Part shown: piece by piece, positions 44,987-53,993 of the stretch
Numbering within the stretch: the first letter of the stretch is position 1
Layout: every line of letters begins with the position of its first letter
Origin: Sorangium cellulosum
GTDB lineage: Bacteria > Myxococcota_A > Polyangia > Polyangiales > Polyangiaceae
Length of the DNA stretch: 64,000 nt
Direction: 5' to 3'
NCBI RefSeq assembly: GCF_002950945.1
Contig: NZ_CP012673.1
Location: 3,700,501 to 3,764,500, forward strand
The notes under the pieces: model-generated
Databases searched by the model: none
Told to the model about the DNA's origin: nothing
The model's input: only the letters and a program-made list of their open reading frames with translations
Position numbers and translations under genes: made by a program

Positions 44987-47166
44987 GCTCTGACGGATCC
45001 CGGAGGAACGGCTCGCCCCACGGCGACATCGCGCCCGCGCCCGCGCCGACGCGCCCCCAGGGCGCCGCGCCGGAGCACCCCTCGCCCTGGCCGCACGTCG
45101 AGGTGCGCGGCCAGCTCGCGATCGCGCGGCAGGAGTGGCTGCACACGAACGGGGCCGGCGCCTACGCGAGCTCGACGCTCGCGTGCATGCACACCCGCCG
45201 CTACCACGGCCTGCTCGTCGCCGCCCTCGATCCGCCGCGGCGCCGGCACGTCATGCTCTCGCACGTCGACGTCAGCCTCCGCGCGATCGGGCAGGGCGGG
45301 CCGGCCGAGCGGCGCGCCTGGCCGCGGTGGGACCTCGCCAAGCACCAGTTCCCGAGCATCGATCCGGAGGTGGGCCCCTTCTACCTCGAGCGCTTCGATC
45401 AGGATCCGCTCCCCCGCTGGACGTACACCGTGCCGGTCGGCCAGCTCGAGGTGACGCTCGGCCTCGTACGCGGCGAGAACGCCGCGGTGCTGCGCTACGC
45501 CTGGCGCGGGCCCGACCCGGTGATGCTCACGCTGCGGCCGCTGCTCGCCGCCCGCCACATGCACCACCTGCTCCGCGAGAACGGCGGCATCTCCCAGAAG
45601 GTCGAGCTGCGCGCCGGCGCGCCGCGCGGCGAGCCCGGCTCGGGGCGGGAGCGCCCCTCGGCCGGCGAGGTCCGCGTGCAGCCGAACCGCAACCTGCCGC
45701 GGATCTGCTTCCGCTACCAGGGTACTTTTGTGGGCTCACAGGACTGGTGGCGTCGCTTCGAGTACCTGGGCGAGCGCGATCGCGGCCTCGACTTCAACGA
45801 GGATCTCTGGACGCCCGGCCTCTTCGAGACGGTGATCAGCAACGAGCCGGTGCACTTGCTCGTCGCCGTGGGCGCGCTGCCCGAGGAGGAGCCGGAGGCC
45901 TTGCTCGCGGCGGCCGCCGCCGCGATCCGCGCCGAGGATCCGGGGCCGCGGCGGCCGCTCCTGGAGCGGCGGCTGTGCATCGCCGCGGAGACGTTCCGCG
46001 CCGACGCGGCCGCGCGGCCGGGCGTCATCGCGGGCTACCCCTGGTTCGAGGTGTGGGGGCGCGACGCGCTCATCGCGCTGCCGGGCCTCTACCTCGTGCC
46101 GCGCAAGACCGAGGCGGCGATCCGCGTCGTCCGCGCGATGATCGAGGCGATGCAGGACGGCCTCGTGCCGAACCGGCTCCCCGACGCGGGCGAGGCCGCC
46201 GAGTTCCACACCGCGGACGCGACCCTGTGGCTGTTCGAGGCGGCGCGCCTGCTCGCCGACGAGCTCGGCGACACGCACCCGTTCGTCACGGGCGAGCTCC
46301 TCAGCGCGCTCCGCGACGCGTTCGAGGCGGCCTCGCGCGGGACCCGGAACGGGATCCACATCACGGCCGACGGCCTCTTCGCCGCAGGGCGCCCGGGCGA
46401 GGGCGGGACCGACGGGCTCACGTGGATGGACGCGCGCGTCGGGGGCCGCGCGGTCACCCCGCGCGCCGGGTGCCCGGTCGAGCTGACGGCGCTGTGGGCG
46501 AAGGGCTCGGAGACGCTCGCGCGCCTCGCGCGGGCCATCGGCGAGGACCTGCTCGCGCGGCGCGCGGAGGCGGCCGCGAGCGCGGCGCGCAAGGCCTTCG
46601 CCGCGCGCTTCTGGTGCGAGGAGACGAGCTACCCGTACGACGTGATCTCGGAGCAGGCCGAGGGGGAGGGGGCGTTCCGCGACGCGTCGATCCGGCCGAA
46701 CGCGGTGATCGCCGTCGCCGTGGATCCCGACTGCTTCACGCCGGAGCAGGCGTCGACGCTGCTCGAGCGGGCCCGCCTGGAGCTCCTGACCCCCGTCGGC
46801 CTGCGCTCGCTCTCGCCGGCCGATCCGGCGTACGTGCCGCGGTACCACGGCGGGCCCGACGCGCGCGACGCCGCGTACCACCAGGGCACGGTCTGGCCGT
46901 TCTTGCTCGGCTTCTACGCGCGCGCGGCGATGCGCTACTCGGCGCTCGGCGAGCACGTCATCCCGCTGCTCCACCGGCTCGTGGCCTCCGCGGCGGCGAA
47001 CGAGATCGCGCTCGGCCACGTGCCCGAGGTCGCGTCCGGGGAGCCGCCGCACCACCCGGGCGGCTGCTTCGCGCAGGCCTTCAGCGTGGCGGAGCTCCTG
47101 CGCACCCTCGCCTGGGATCTGCCCTCGCAGGAGCCGGGCGGGGCGACGGGCTCACCGCAGCGCTGA
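44983..47166 (+). CDS. Glycogen debranching enzyme (amylo-alpha-1,6-glucosidase)
   Basis: The protein is 727 aa. After 40 disordered residues, the N-terminal GDE domain starts with EWLHTNGAGAYASSTL and TRRYHGLLVAAL. The C-terminal (alpha/alpha)6 catalytic domain has YPWFEVWGRDALIALPG near 352-368, GLVPNRLPDAGEAAEFHTADATLW, then LTWMDARVGGRAVTPRAG and HQGTVWPFLLG. These are the signatures of bacterial GH133-type debranching enzymes, which hydrolyse alpha-1,6 branches in glycogen. It starts at the ATGA overlap with aroE. No other glycogen gene is in the window. Confidence 0.9.
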   Translation: MSSDGSRRNGSPHGDIAPAPAPTRPQGAAPEHPSPWPHVEVRGQLAIARQEWLHTNGAGAYASSTLACMHTRRYHGLLVAALDPPRRRHVMLSHVDVSLRAIGQGGPAERRAWPRWDLAKHQFPSIDPEVGPFYLERFDQDPLPRWTYTVPVGQLEVTLGLVRGENAAVLRYAWRGPDPVMLTLRPLLAARHMHHLLRENGGISQKVELRAGAPRGEPGSGRERPSAGEVRVQPNRNLPRICFRYQGTFVGSQDWWRRFEYLGERDRGLDFNEDLWTPGLFETVISNEPVHLLVAVGALPEEEPEALLAAAAAAIRAEDPGPRRPLLERRLCIAAETFRADAAARPGVIAGYPWFEVWGRDALIALPGLYLVPRKTEAAIRVVRAMIEAMQDGLVPNRLPDAGEAAEFHTADATLWLFEAARLLADELGDTHPFVTGELLSALRDAFEAASRGTRNGIHITADGLFAAGRPGEGGTDGLTWMDARVGGRAVTPRAGCPVELTALWAKGSETLARLARAIGEDLLARRAEAAASAARKAFAARFWCEETSYPYDVISEQAEGEGAFRDASIRPNAVIAVAVDPDCFTPEQASTLLERARLELLTPVGLRSLSPADPAYVPRYHGGPDARDAAYHQGTVWPFLLGFYARAAMRYSALGEHVIPLLHRLVASAAANEIALGHVPEVASGEPPHHPGGCFAQAFSVAELLRTLAWDLPSQEPGGATGSPQR

Positions 47167-47209
47167 GCCGCCGGCCTTCGGCGCCCGCGGCCGCGCGGCG
47201 CCGAGCGGC

Positions 47210-47236
47210 GGATCGAGCCGAGCGCCGGCTCGATCC
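47210..47236. terminator. Hairpin between convergent genes
   Basis: GGATCGAGCC at 47210-47219 pairs perfectly with GGCTCGATCC at 47227-47236 around a 7-base loop. It lies 44 bases after the debranching enzyme stop and before the leftward FHA-DUF4123 gene, and may stop both transcripts. Confidence 0.55.
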
Positions 47237-47279
47237 ACGCCGCGGCGCGCGCGAGCCACGCGCCGCGCCCACGCGCGCC

Positions 47280-48215
47280 TCAGTCCGCGCGCTCGAGCGT
47301 CGACTCCTCCCGGACCGCCTTGCCGCCGTGGGCCGTGAAGCGCAGGAGCTTGCCCGGATCCTCGGCCTCCATGGCGAAGGCCTCGATCTCCTCGAACAGC
47401 GCCTCCACCTTGCGCGGCTCGCACGTGGGGAGGTACCTGCGGAGCACGCGCGGATCAAAGAAGCGGAAGTACTGCTGCTTGCCGGTCCCGCTCTCGACCA
47501 GCAAGAACCGGCGGAGGTGCTTCCGCACGTCGCCGAACGGGCGGGTGCTCGTCAGGAAGACGCCCCAGCTGTCGCCCCAGCCGCCGTCGACCAGCGCGTC
47601 GAGCAGGCTGGAGCCCTGCGGGAGGTGCACGAGCGTGGGGCCGACGTCCGCGAGGATCTCGCCCTGGATGCCGGTGTAGAGCGAGGCGCTCTGCTCGACC
47701 GCATCGCCGAGGAGCAGCCGGATGCGGGGGTCGCGCGCGGCGTCGAGCACCGCGAAGAGCGGCGAGCGCTCCTGCCTGAGCCGCTGCCGCGCCGACGCGG
47801 TGAACGGCGCGCCGGGCGCCGCGGGCGCGGTCCTCCGCGAGCGGCGCGAGGGCGGCGCGGGCCTGGTCGGCGCGGAGGCGCGGCTCGACGGGCGGCTCGA
47901 CTCGCGGCGCACCACCGAGAACACGGTCCCCCCGGCGCGGATCTCGTCGCCCTCGTGCAGCGGCGTCGTGCGGGCGCGCTCGCGGTTCACGTGCGTCCCG
48001 TTGCGGCTGCCGAGATCGCGCAGCAGGTAGCCGCCGTCGAGCAGCTCCACCGAGAAGTGCAGGGCCGAGAGCTCTCCGTCGCTCGCGATCGAGAGATCCG
48101 ACTCCGGCGCGCGGCCGACGAGCAGCGGACGATCGGCCGGGATGCGCGCGGTCTGTCCCGCCAGGGGGCCCGAGATGACCTGGAGGAGGAAGCCTGCTTC
48201 CTGGTCTTGGCTCAT
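47280..48215 (-). CDS. FHA domain fused to DUF4123 (T6SS adaptor-like)
   Basis: The protein is 311 aa. The ATG at 48215 is chosen because GGAG lies 6 bases upstream; an ATG at 48227 is possible. Residues about 10-105 are an FHA domain (LLVGRAPESDLSIASDGELSALHF split as VGRAPESDL and ALHFSV, then DLGSRNGTHVN). After an Arg/Pro linker, residues about 150-300 match DUF4123 (LFAVLDAARDPRI, YTGIQGEIL, LLVESGTGKQQYFRFFDPRVL). DUF4123 proteins load effectors on VgrG spikes of type VI secretion systems. No vgrG, effector or T6SS gene is in the window, so this may serve a distant locus. Confidence 0.85.
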   Translation of the reverse strand: MSQDQEAGFLLQVISGPLAGQTARIPADRPLLVGRAPESDLSIASDGELSALHFSVELLDGGYLLRDLGSRNGTHVNRERARTTPLHEGDEIRAGGTVFSVVRRESSRPSSRASAPTRPAPPSRRSRRTAPAAPGAPFTASARQRLRQERSPLFAVLDAARDPRIRLLLGDAVEQSASLYTGIQGEILADVGPTLVHLPQGSSLLDALVDGGWGDSWGVFLTSTRPFGDVRKHLRRFLLVESGTGKQQYFRFFDPRVLRRYLPTCEPRKVEALFEEIEAFAMEAEDPGKLLRFTAHGGKAVREESTLERAD

Positions 48216-48321
48216 AGTCGTCTCCATCGCTCCGGCCGCCGACGAGCCCGGCGGGTAAGCGTAGACCACCGGTCGACGCGAAATCCACCCGAAGGCGGGG
48301 ACCACAAGCGACGCGCTCGCA

Positions 48322-49917
48322 TCATCCGTGGCGGCTGCGCAGCGGCTCGAGGCGGAGCCAGCGCGCGACGAACGCCCGGTCCTCGGGGGCGAGCACGCCG
48401 GTGAGCCACGCCGTGACGAGGTAGAGCGCCGCGTAGAGAGGGATGCCGAACGCGAGGCAGAGCGCCGGGCGGCGGTCGACGGCGCCCGAGAGGAGGAGCG
48501 CGACGAGCGGCACCGCGGCGCCGAGCGCGGTGGCCGCGACGCGCCCGTAATAGGCCCACGGGAAGACGCCGCGCAGGCCGACGCCGGAGAAGCGCGCGAT
48601 GCGGGCCACGAGCAGGACGATCACGATGACCTGCGTCAGCACGGCCGAGAGCGGCGCGCCGACCATGCCGATCGTGGGCAGGAGCAGCAGGTTCGCTGCG
48701 GTGTTGACCACCATGGCCAGGACCTGGATGCGCAGGATGACCGACGTTTGCCCGAACGCCATCAGCATGATGCCGTACGCCGTCACGCGCAGCGGCAGCA
48801 GCGCGGAGTAAATGCGGAACGGGACGGCCGCGCCGGCGTAGGCGTCGCCGTAGATCGTGCGCATGAGCGGCTCGGCGAAGAGGAGGAGGAACGCCGCGAT
48901 CGGGAGCATGATCAGCGTGGTCTTGCGGATCCCCGAGTGCCACAGGGAGATCGCCGCCCGCGCGCCCTCCGCGCGCGTCCGTCCCTTCTCGACGCAGGCG
49001 ACGAGGTCGGGGAGCATCGTCGACGCGACGGCGTAGGCGAGCACGCTGACGAGCGGCAGCTCCTGCGAGCCGACGGCGAACTCGGCGTAGAGGTGCGCGC
49101 TGAAGAACAGGCCGATGACGAACTTGTCGAGCTTCTGGTTGAAGAGGCCGGCGAAGCGCGTCGCGGAGAGCGGGAGCGCGTACCGGAGCTGCGCCCTGAC
49201 GCCGCCCGGGAACGGGGCGACGGGGACGCCCTGGAACAGCCGCGCGTAGAGCCGGTAGGAGAGCCAGAGCCGGAGGGCCTGCGCCGCGCACTGCGCGCCC
49301 ACGATCCACACGATGGAATACCCGAGCGCGGCAGGGATGATCGCGCCGGCGGCGTTCGTGACCGTGACGAGCAACGCGACGCCCGCGGACTTGCGGTGGT
49401 TGTTCGTGGCGATGAAGAGCGGGCTGAAGACGCTCGCCGGGAAGGAGACCATGCTCATCAGGCCGATGAGCAGGAGGGGCACCGTGATGCCCTCACGGAC
49501 GTCGAGGAAGACGCCGGGGGCCAGCGCGAAGGCGGAGAAGGCGATCGCGGAGAGGGCCCCGAGGCCGAGCAGGATGAGCAGGCTCTGCCGCACCAGCCCC
49601 TTGAGCTCGGGGCGGCTCACCTTGGGCGTGAAGTAGAGGAGCGACTCCGGAAGGTAGAGCTGCGCGAGGTCGCGGCCCGTCGTGAACAGCATCATCACGA
49701 ACGCGAGCACGCCGTACTCCGTCTTGCCGAGGAGCCGCACCACCACGATGCCCTGCACGAGCAGGATGAGCGTGCTGACGAACTGCCCGCCGACGATCAT
49801 CCCGATCCGGTCGGCGAGCGAGGCGCCCTCCTCCTCGGCGGCGGGCGCCCCCTTCGCGGCCTCCGGCGCCCGCGGCGGCGCGCCCGGGTCGGCCGGCGTG
49901 GGCTGCTCGTCTCGCAT
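48322..49917 (-). CDS. Polysaccharide flippase / oligosaccharide transporter (Wzx/MATE-like)
   Basis: The protein is 531 aa from the ATG at 49917. About 35 disordered residues lead into some 12-14 hydrophobic segments. GGQFVSTLILLVQGIVVVRLLGKTEYG at the start of the first pair is typical of polysaccharide biosynthesis flippases, and RLYARLFQGVP and QKLDKFVIGLFFSAHLYAEF fit the family. It would flip lipid-linked sugar repeat units across the inner membrane. It faces a methyltransferase gene across a 236-base divergent gap and lies a few kb from glycosyltransferases and a sugar epimerase, supporting a glycan role. Confidence 0.88.
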   Translation of the reverse strand: MRDEQPTPADPGAPPRAPEAAKGAPAAEEEGASLADRIGMIVGGQFVSTLILLVQGIVVVRLLGKTEYGVLAFVMMLFTTGRDLAQLYLPESLLYFTPKVSRPELKGLVRQSLLILLGLGALSAIAFSAFALAPGVFLDVREGITVPLLLIGLMSMVSFPASVFSPLFIATNNHRKSAGVALLVTVTNAAGAIIPAALGYSIVWIVGAQCAAQALRLWLSYRLYARLFQGVPVAPFPGGVRAQLRYALPLSATRFAGLFNQKLDKFVIGLFFSAHLYAEFAVGSQELPLVSVLAYAVASTMLPDLVACVEKGRTRAEGARAAISLWHSGIRKTTLIMLPIAAFLLLFAEPLMRTIYGDAYAGAAVPFRIYSALLPLRVTAYGIMLMAFGQTSVILRIQVLAMVVNTAANLLLLPTIGMVGAPLSAVLTQVIVIVLLVARIARFSGVGLRGVFPWAYYGRVAATALGAAVPLVALLLSGAVDRRPALCLAFGIPLYAALYLVTAWLTGVLAPEDRAFVARWLRLEPLRSRHG

Positions 49918-50153
49918 GGCGGCTCGGTAGCACATGCGCAGGCGAATGCGGCCTCCGCTGCGCCGCGGGCCGGCGCGCGGGCGCGGCGGCCGCGGATCCG
50001 GCGCGGCGAGGCGGCGCGCGCCGCGGGAGGTGCTGCGTCCCGCGGCGGTTCGGTGTAGGCAGGGGTCGCGCCGTGTGCTCCGCGGGGTGCGGGGTCCAAA
50101 AGGCCCGGCGCCGCGCGGGCGGCGGGGGCTCGCGCGCCCCGCGGAGGTGGACG

Positions 50154-50879
50154 ATGGCGGAAGGCAACGGATTCCAGGAGGAGATGGCGGCGATCAACCG
50201 CTATTACACGGAGCGTTTCCTGCCCGCGAGCCCCTGGGCCAGCCTGCTCAACGGGCACCCCTACCTCTGCGCGCGGCAGCGGCAGCGCCGCCTGCGCGAG
50301 GCGCTCATCGCGTGCGGCGTGCGAACGCCCGAGGCGCTGCGCGAGATGTCGGTGCTCGACGTGGGCTGCGGGTCGGGCTCCAACCTGGCCTGGCTCGTCG
50401 AGCTCGGCGCCGATCCCGCGCGCCTCACCGGCGTCGATCTCGTGGCGGATCGCATCGAGCTCGCGCGCTCGCGCTTCGCCAACATCCGCTTCGTCGCGGG
50501 CGATTTCCTGGCGTCGGACGTCGGAGGCCCGTTCGAGATGGTGATGATGTTCGCCGTGCTGTCGTCGGTGACGAACCCGGAGCTGAAGCGGCGCCTCATG
50601 GAGAAGGCGCTCGGCCTGCTCCGACCGGGCGGCATCTTCTTCTTCTACGACGTCGTCTCGCGGCGGCCCGTCCCCGGCACCGCGGCGTACCAGCGCCTCA
50701 CCTTCGCGGAGCTCGAAGGGTACTTCGCCCCGCGCAAGGTGCATTACCGCCAGAGGGATCTCCTGCGCCGCGGCGTCGCGGAGCGGCTGTTGCCGCGCTT
50801 CGGGGTGACCGTGGCCGAGATCGTCCAGGCAACCCGGCTGTTCAACATCGACGGTACCTTCGCGTACGTGCAGGGGTAA
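50154..50879 (+). CDS. SAM-dependent methyltransferase (class I)
   Basis: The protein is 241 aa. The ATG at 50154 has GGAGG seven bases upstream; an in-frame start at 50073 exists but would add non-conserved Arg/Gly-rich residues. Motif I VLDVGCGSG is at 67-75, followed by GVDLVADRIELAR and the motif IV-like FEMVMMFAVLSSV, then LLRPGGIFFFYDVVS. The substrate is unknown. The position beside the flippase and upstream of the glycosyltransferases suggests sugar or lipid-carrier methylation, but the P-type ATPase gene intervenes. Confidence 0.85.
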   Translation: MAEGNGFQEEMAAINRYYTERFLPASPWASLLNGHPYLCARQRQRRLREALIACGVRTPEALREMSVLDVGCGSGSNLAWLVELGADPARLTGVDLVADRIELARSRFANIRFVAGDFLASDVGGPFEMVMMFAVLSSVTNPELKRRLMEKALGLLRPGGIFFFYDVVSRRPVPGTAAYQRLTFAELEGYFAPRKVHYRQRDLLRRGVAERLLPRFGVTVAEIVQATRLFNIDGTFAYVQG

Positions 50880-51000
50880 CGCCGCTGCCACGGGTGGGGC
50901 AAAATACCCCGCTGGGGTGAAAAGGGCCTGCGGATCGGCGCGGGCGTCGAGCGCGCGTCGATGCAGCGCGCCGAACGGGCCGGTTCCAGCGACCCGACGC

Positions 51001-51017
51001 TGGCATGCTGGATGCCA
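51001..51017 (+). promoter_or_regulatory. Sigma-54-like -24/-12 motif, also a perfect dyad
   Basis: TGGCATGCTGGATGCCA has GG and GC ten bases apart, as in the sigma-54 consensus TGGCACGN4TTGC. It also contains TGGCAT and ATGCCA as an exact inverted repeat with a 5-base spacer, so it may instead be an operator. It lies 108 bases upstream of the P-type ATPase ATG. The rest of the 245-base gap holds a small CCCC-GCT-GGGG hairpin near 50910. Confidence 0.3.
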
Positions 51018-51124
51018 TGTGCCGGATCACGCGGTCTACCGGCGTGCCCAGCGGTGTTTCGAGGGTGGGGCACGGCCGGTGAGCGCAGCGCGCACAGCGC
51101 ACTGATCGCTGCAGGAGAACCTCA

Positions 51125-53986
51125 ATGTCCCAACGTGTGCTCCCCGCATCGGCCCCAATAACGTGGCACAGCCTGTCCGCCAGCGACGCGCTCGCCAACG
51201 TCAAGAGCGTCGAGGCCGGCCTGTCGCAGGAGGAAGCTGCCCGCCGGCTCCAGGAAGTCGGGCCCAACGTCATCCAGCGCGCGAAGGGCGACAGCGCGCT
51301 GAAGCTGCTCTTCCGCCAGATCAACGACCCGCTCATCTACGTGCTGCTCGCGTCGGCTGCCCTCGCGGTGGCCATGGGCGAGGCGATCGACGGCGCGGTC
51401 GTGCTCGCGGTCGTGGTGCTCAACACGGCGATCGGCTTCGTGCAGGAGCTCCGCGCGAGCAAGGCGATCGAGGCGCTCTCGGGCATGGTGCCCCAGTCGG
51501 CCACGGTCGTGCGCGGCGGCGCGAGGAGCGCGATCCCCGCGGCCGACGTCGTGCCCGGGGACGTGGTGGTGCTCGAGGCGGGCGACAAGGTCCCCGCGGA
51601 CGCGCGGCTCCTGTCGGTGAAGAACCTCGCCGTGGACGAGTCGGCGCTCACCGGGGAGTCCGTCCCGTCCGACAAACACACCCAGCCGGTCGCCGAGGAC
51701 TCCGGGGTGGGCGATCGGAAGAACCTCGTCTTCGGGGGGACGCTCGTGACGCGCGGCACCGCCACGGCCGTGGTCGTGGCGACCGGCGGCGCGACCGAGC
51801 TCGGGCGGATCTCGTCGATGCTCCACGAGGCGACCGAGATCGAGACGCCGCTCACGCGCTCGATGGCCAAGGTGGGCCGCGTGCTCACGATCGCGATCGT
51901 GGCGGTCGCGCTGCTCATCGTCGGGATCGCGCTGCTCCGGGGCTACCCGCCGGTGGACGCGATGCTCGCGGGGATCTCGCTCGCGGTCGCCGCGATTCCC
52001 GAGGGGCTGCCCGCGATCATCACGATCTCGCTCGCGATCGGCGTGCAGCGGATGGCGCGGCGCCGCGCGGTGATCCGGAAGCTGCCGGCGGTCGAGACGC
52101 TGGGGAGCACCGCGGTCATCTGCTCGGACAAGACCGGGACGCTCACGCGGAACGAGATGACGGTGCGCGCGTTATGGACGCCCGCGACGCCCACGACGCC
52201 CGCGACATCCGCCACGCCTGATTCCGGCGGCGCCGCGGGTGAGGCGCTCGAGGTGACCGGCGTCGGCTACGCGCCCGAGGGCGAGGTCCGGCGAGACGGC
52301 GCGCCGGTGGGCGAGCTGCCCGAGGCGGCGCGCGCGCTGCTCCGCGCCGGGCTGCTCTGCAACGACGCGCGCATGACACGCGAGGGGGACACGCGCGGCA
52401 TCGAGGGCGATCCCACCGAGGGCGCGCTCGTGGTCGCGGCGCAGAAGCTCGGGGTGGACGTGGAGGAGACGCGCCGGGCGTACCCGCGCCTCGACGCCGT
52501 GCCGTTCTCGTCGGAGCGGCAGATGATGGCCACGCTCCACGAGGCGCCCGGCGGCGAGCGGGTGATCTTCATGAAGGGCGCGCCCGAGGCGGTGCTCGGC
52601 GCGACGACGATCGGCGAGGCGGAGCGGGCCGAGGTGATGGCGCAGGTGGAGCGGATGGCGGCGCAGGGCATGCGGGTGCTCGCGGCGGCTTCGCGCCCGT
52701 TCTCCGACGTCGCCGGCGCCGCCTCGCTCGACGAGGCGCACCTCACGGAGGGCTTCGCGCTGCTCGGGCTCGAGGGGATGATCGATCCGCCGCGGCCGGA
52801 GGCGATCGACGCGATCAAGGCGTGCCACGAGGCGGGGATCACGGTGAAGATGATCACGGGCGATCACCTGGCGACGGCGCGGGCGATCGGCGAGCAGCTC
52901 GGGCTCGTGCAGGGCGGCGCGCGGGCGATGAACGGCACGGAGCTGTCGCGGCTCTCGGACGAGGAGCTGCGCGGGGCCGCGGCGGGGACGCACGTGTTCG
53001 CGCGCGTGGCGCCGGAGCACAAGCTCCGCCTGGTGAAGGCGCTGCAGGCGGACGGGAAGGTCGTGGCGATGACGGGCGACGGCGTGAACGACGCGCCGGC
53101 GCTGAAGCAGGCGGACATCGGCGTGGCCATGGGGATCACAGGGACGGCGGTGTCGAAGGAGTCCGCCGACGTCGTGCTGACCGACGACAACTTCGCGAGC
53201 ATCCGGGCCGCGGTGGAGGAGGGGCGCCGCGTCTACGACAACCTGGTGAAGGCGCTGGCGTTCGTGCTGCCGACGAACCTGGGCGAGGCGCTGATCCTGC
53301 TCGTGGCGGTGATGATCTTCCCGATCGCCGGGGGCGTGCCGCTCATGCCGATCACCGCCGTCCAGATCCTCTGGGTGAACCTGGTGGCGACGGTGGCGCT
53401 CTCGCTGCCGCTCGCGTTCGAGGCGATGGAGAAGGACGTGATGAGCCGCCCGCCGCGCGATCCGCGCGAGCCGATCCTGAGCCGGTTCGTCCTCGTGCGC
53501 ACGGCGATCGTCGCGCTGCTCATGACGGCGGGCGCGATCGGGGTGTTCCTGTACGAGTACTTCACCGAGGTGCGCGGCGGCGTCGTGTCGGACGTCGCGT
53601 ACCGCGAGGCGCAGACGGCCGCGGTGACGACGGTCGTGCTGTTCCAGATCTTCTACGTGATCAACTGCCGGTCGCTGCGCGACTCGCTCCTGACGATCGG
53701 GCTCTTCTCGAACCCGTGGATCTACGTGGGCATCGGCGGGCTGCTCGCCCTGCAGCTCTGCTTCGTCTACGTGCCGTTCATGCACACGCTGTTCGGCTCG
53801 GCGCCGCTCCCGCTCGACGCGTGGGTCAAGTCGACGCTGGTGGCGATGTCGATCCTGCCGGTGATGAGCGTCGAGCGGTGGTGGCGCCTGCGCCGGGCGC
53901 GGCGCTCGGCCGAGGGCGAGCGCCAGGACGCGGCGCCCGGGGTGGGCGGCGTCGCCGGGGCGATGCCGTCGGGCGGCGGCGCCTGA
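51125..53986 (+). CDS. P2-type cation-transporting ATPase
   Basis: The protein is 953 aa. It has the actuator loop DESALTGESVP, the membrane motif AAIPEGLP with Pro292, the phosphorylation site Asp335 in CSDKTGTLT, the KGAPE nucleotide-binding motif, TGDGVNDAPALKQ and ten membrane segments including four at the C-terminus. PEGLP and the C-terminal cation-ATPase domain place it in the P2 (Ca/Na/H) class; the ion cannot be fixed from sequence alone. After DKTGT it carries a short Thr/Pro repeat (TPATPTTPATSATP) encoded by near-identical 9-base units. AGGAG is 8 bases before the ATG. Confidence 0.93.
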   Translation: MSQRVLPASAPITWHSLSASDALANVKSVEAGLSQEEAARRLQEVGPNVIQRAKGDSALKLLFRQINDPLIYVLLASAALAVAMGEAIDGAVVLAVVVLNTAIGFVQELRASKAIEALSGMVPQSATVVRGGARSAIPAADVVPGDVVVLEAGDKVPADARLLSVKNLAVDESALTGESVPSDKHTQPVAEDSGVGDRKNLVFGGTLVTRGTATAVVVATGGATELGRISSMLHEATEIETPLTRSMAKVGRVLTIAIVAVALLIVGIALLRGYPPVDAMLAGISLAVAAIPEGLPAIITISLAIGVQRMARRRAVIRKLPAVETLGSTAVICSDKTGTLTRNEMTVRALWTPATPTTPATSATPDSGGAAGEALEVTGVGYAPEGEVRRDGAPVGELPEAARALLRAGLLCNDARMTREGDTRGIEGDPTEGALVVAAQKLGVDVEETRRAYPRLDAVPFSSERQMMATLHEAPGGERVIFMKGAPEAVLGATTIGEAERAEVMAQVERMAAQGMRVLAAASRPFSDVAGAASLDEAHLTEGFALLGLEGMIDPPRPEAIDAIKACHEAGITVKMITGDHLATARAIGEQLGLVQGGARAMNGTELSRLSDEELRGAAAGTHVFARVAPEHKLRLVKALQADGKVVAMTGDGVNDAPALKQADIGVAMGITGTAVSKESADVVLTDDNFASIRAAVEEGRRVYDNLVKALAFVLPTNLGEALILLVAVMIFPIAGGVPLMPITAVQILWVNLVATVALSLPLAFEAMEKDVMSRPPRDPREPILSRFVLVRTAIVALLMTAGAIGVFLYEYFTEVRGGVVSDVAYREAQTAAVTTVVLFQIFYVINCRSLRDSLLTIGLFSNPWIYVGIGGLLALQLCFVYVPFMHTLFGSAPLPLDAWVKSTLVAMSILPVMSVERWWRLRRARRSAEGERQDAAPGVGGVAGAMPSGGGA

Positions 53987-53993
53987 CGCGCCG

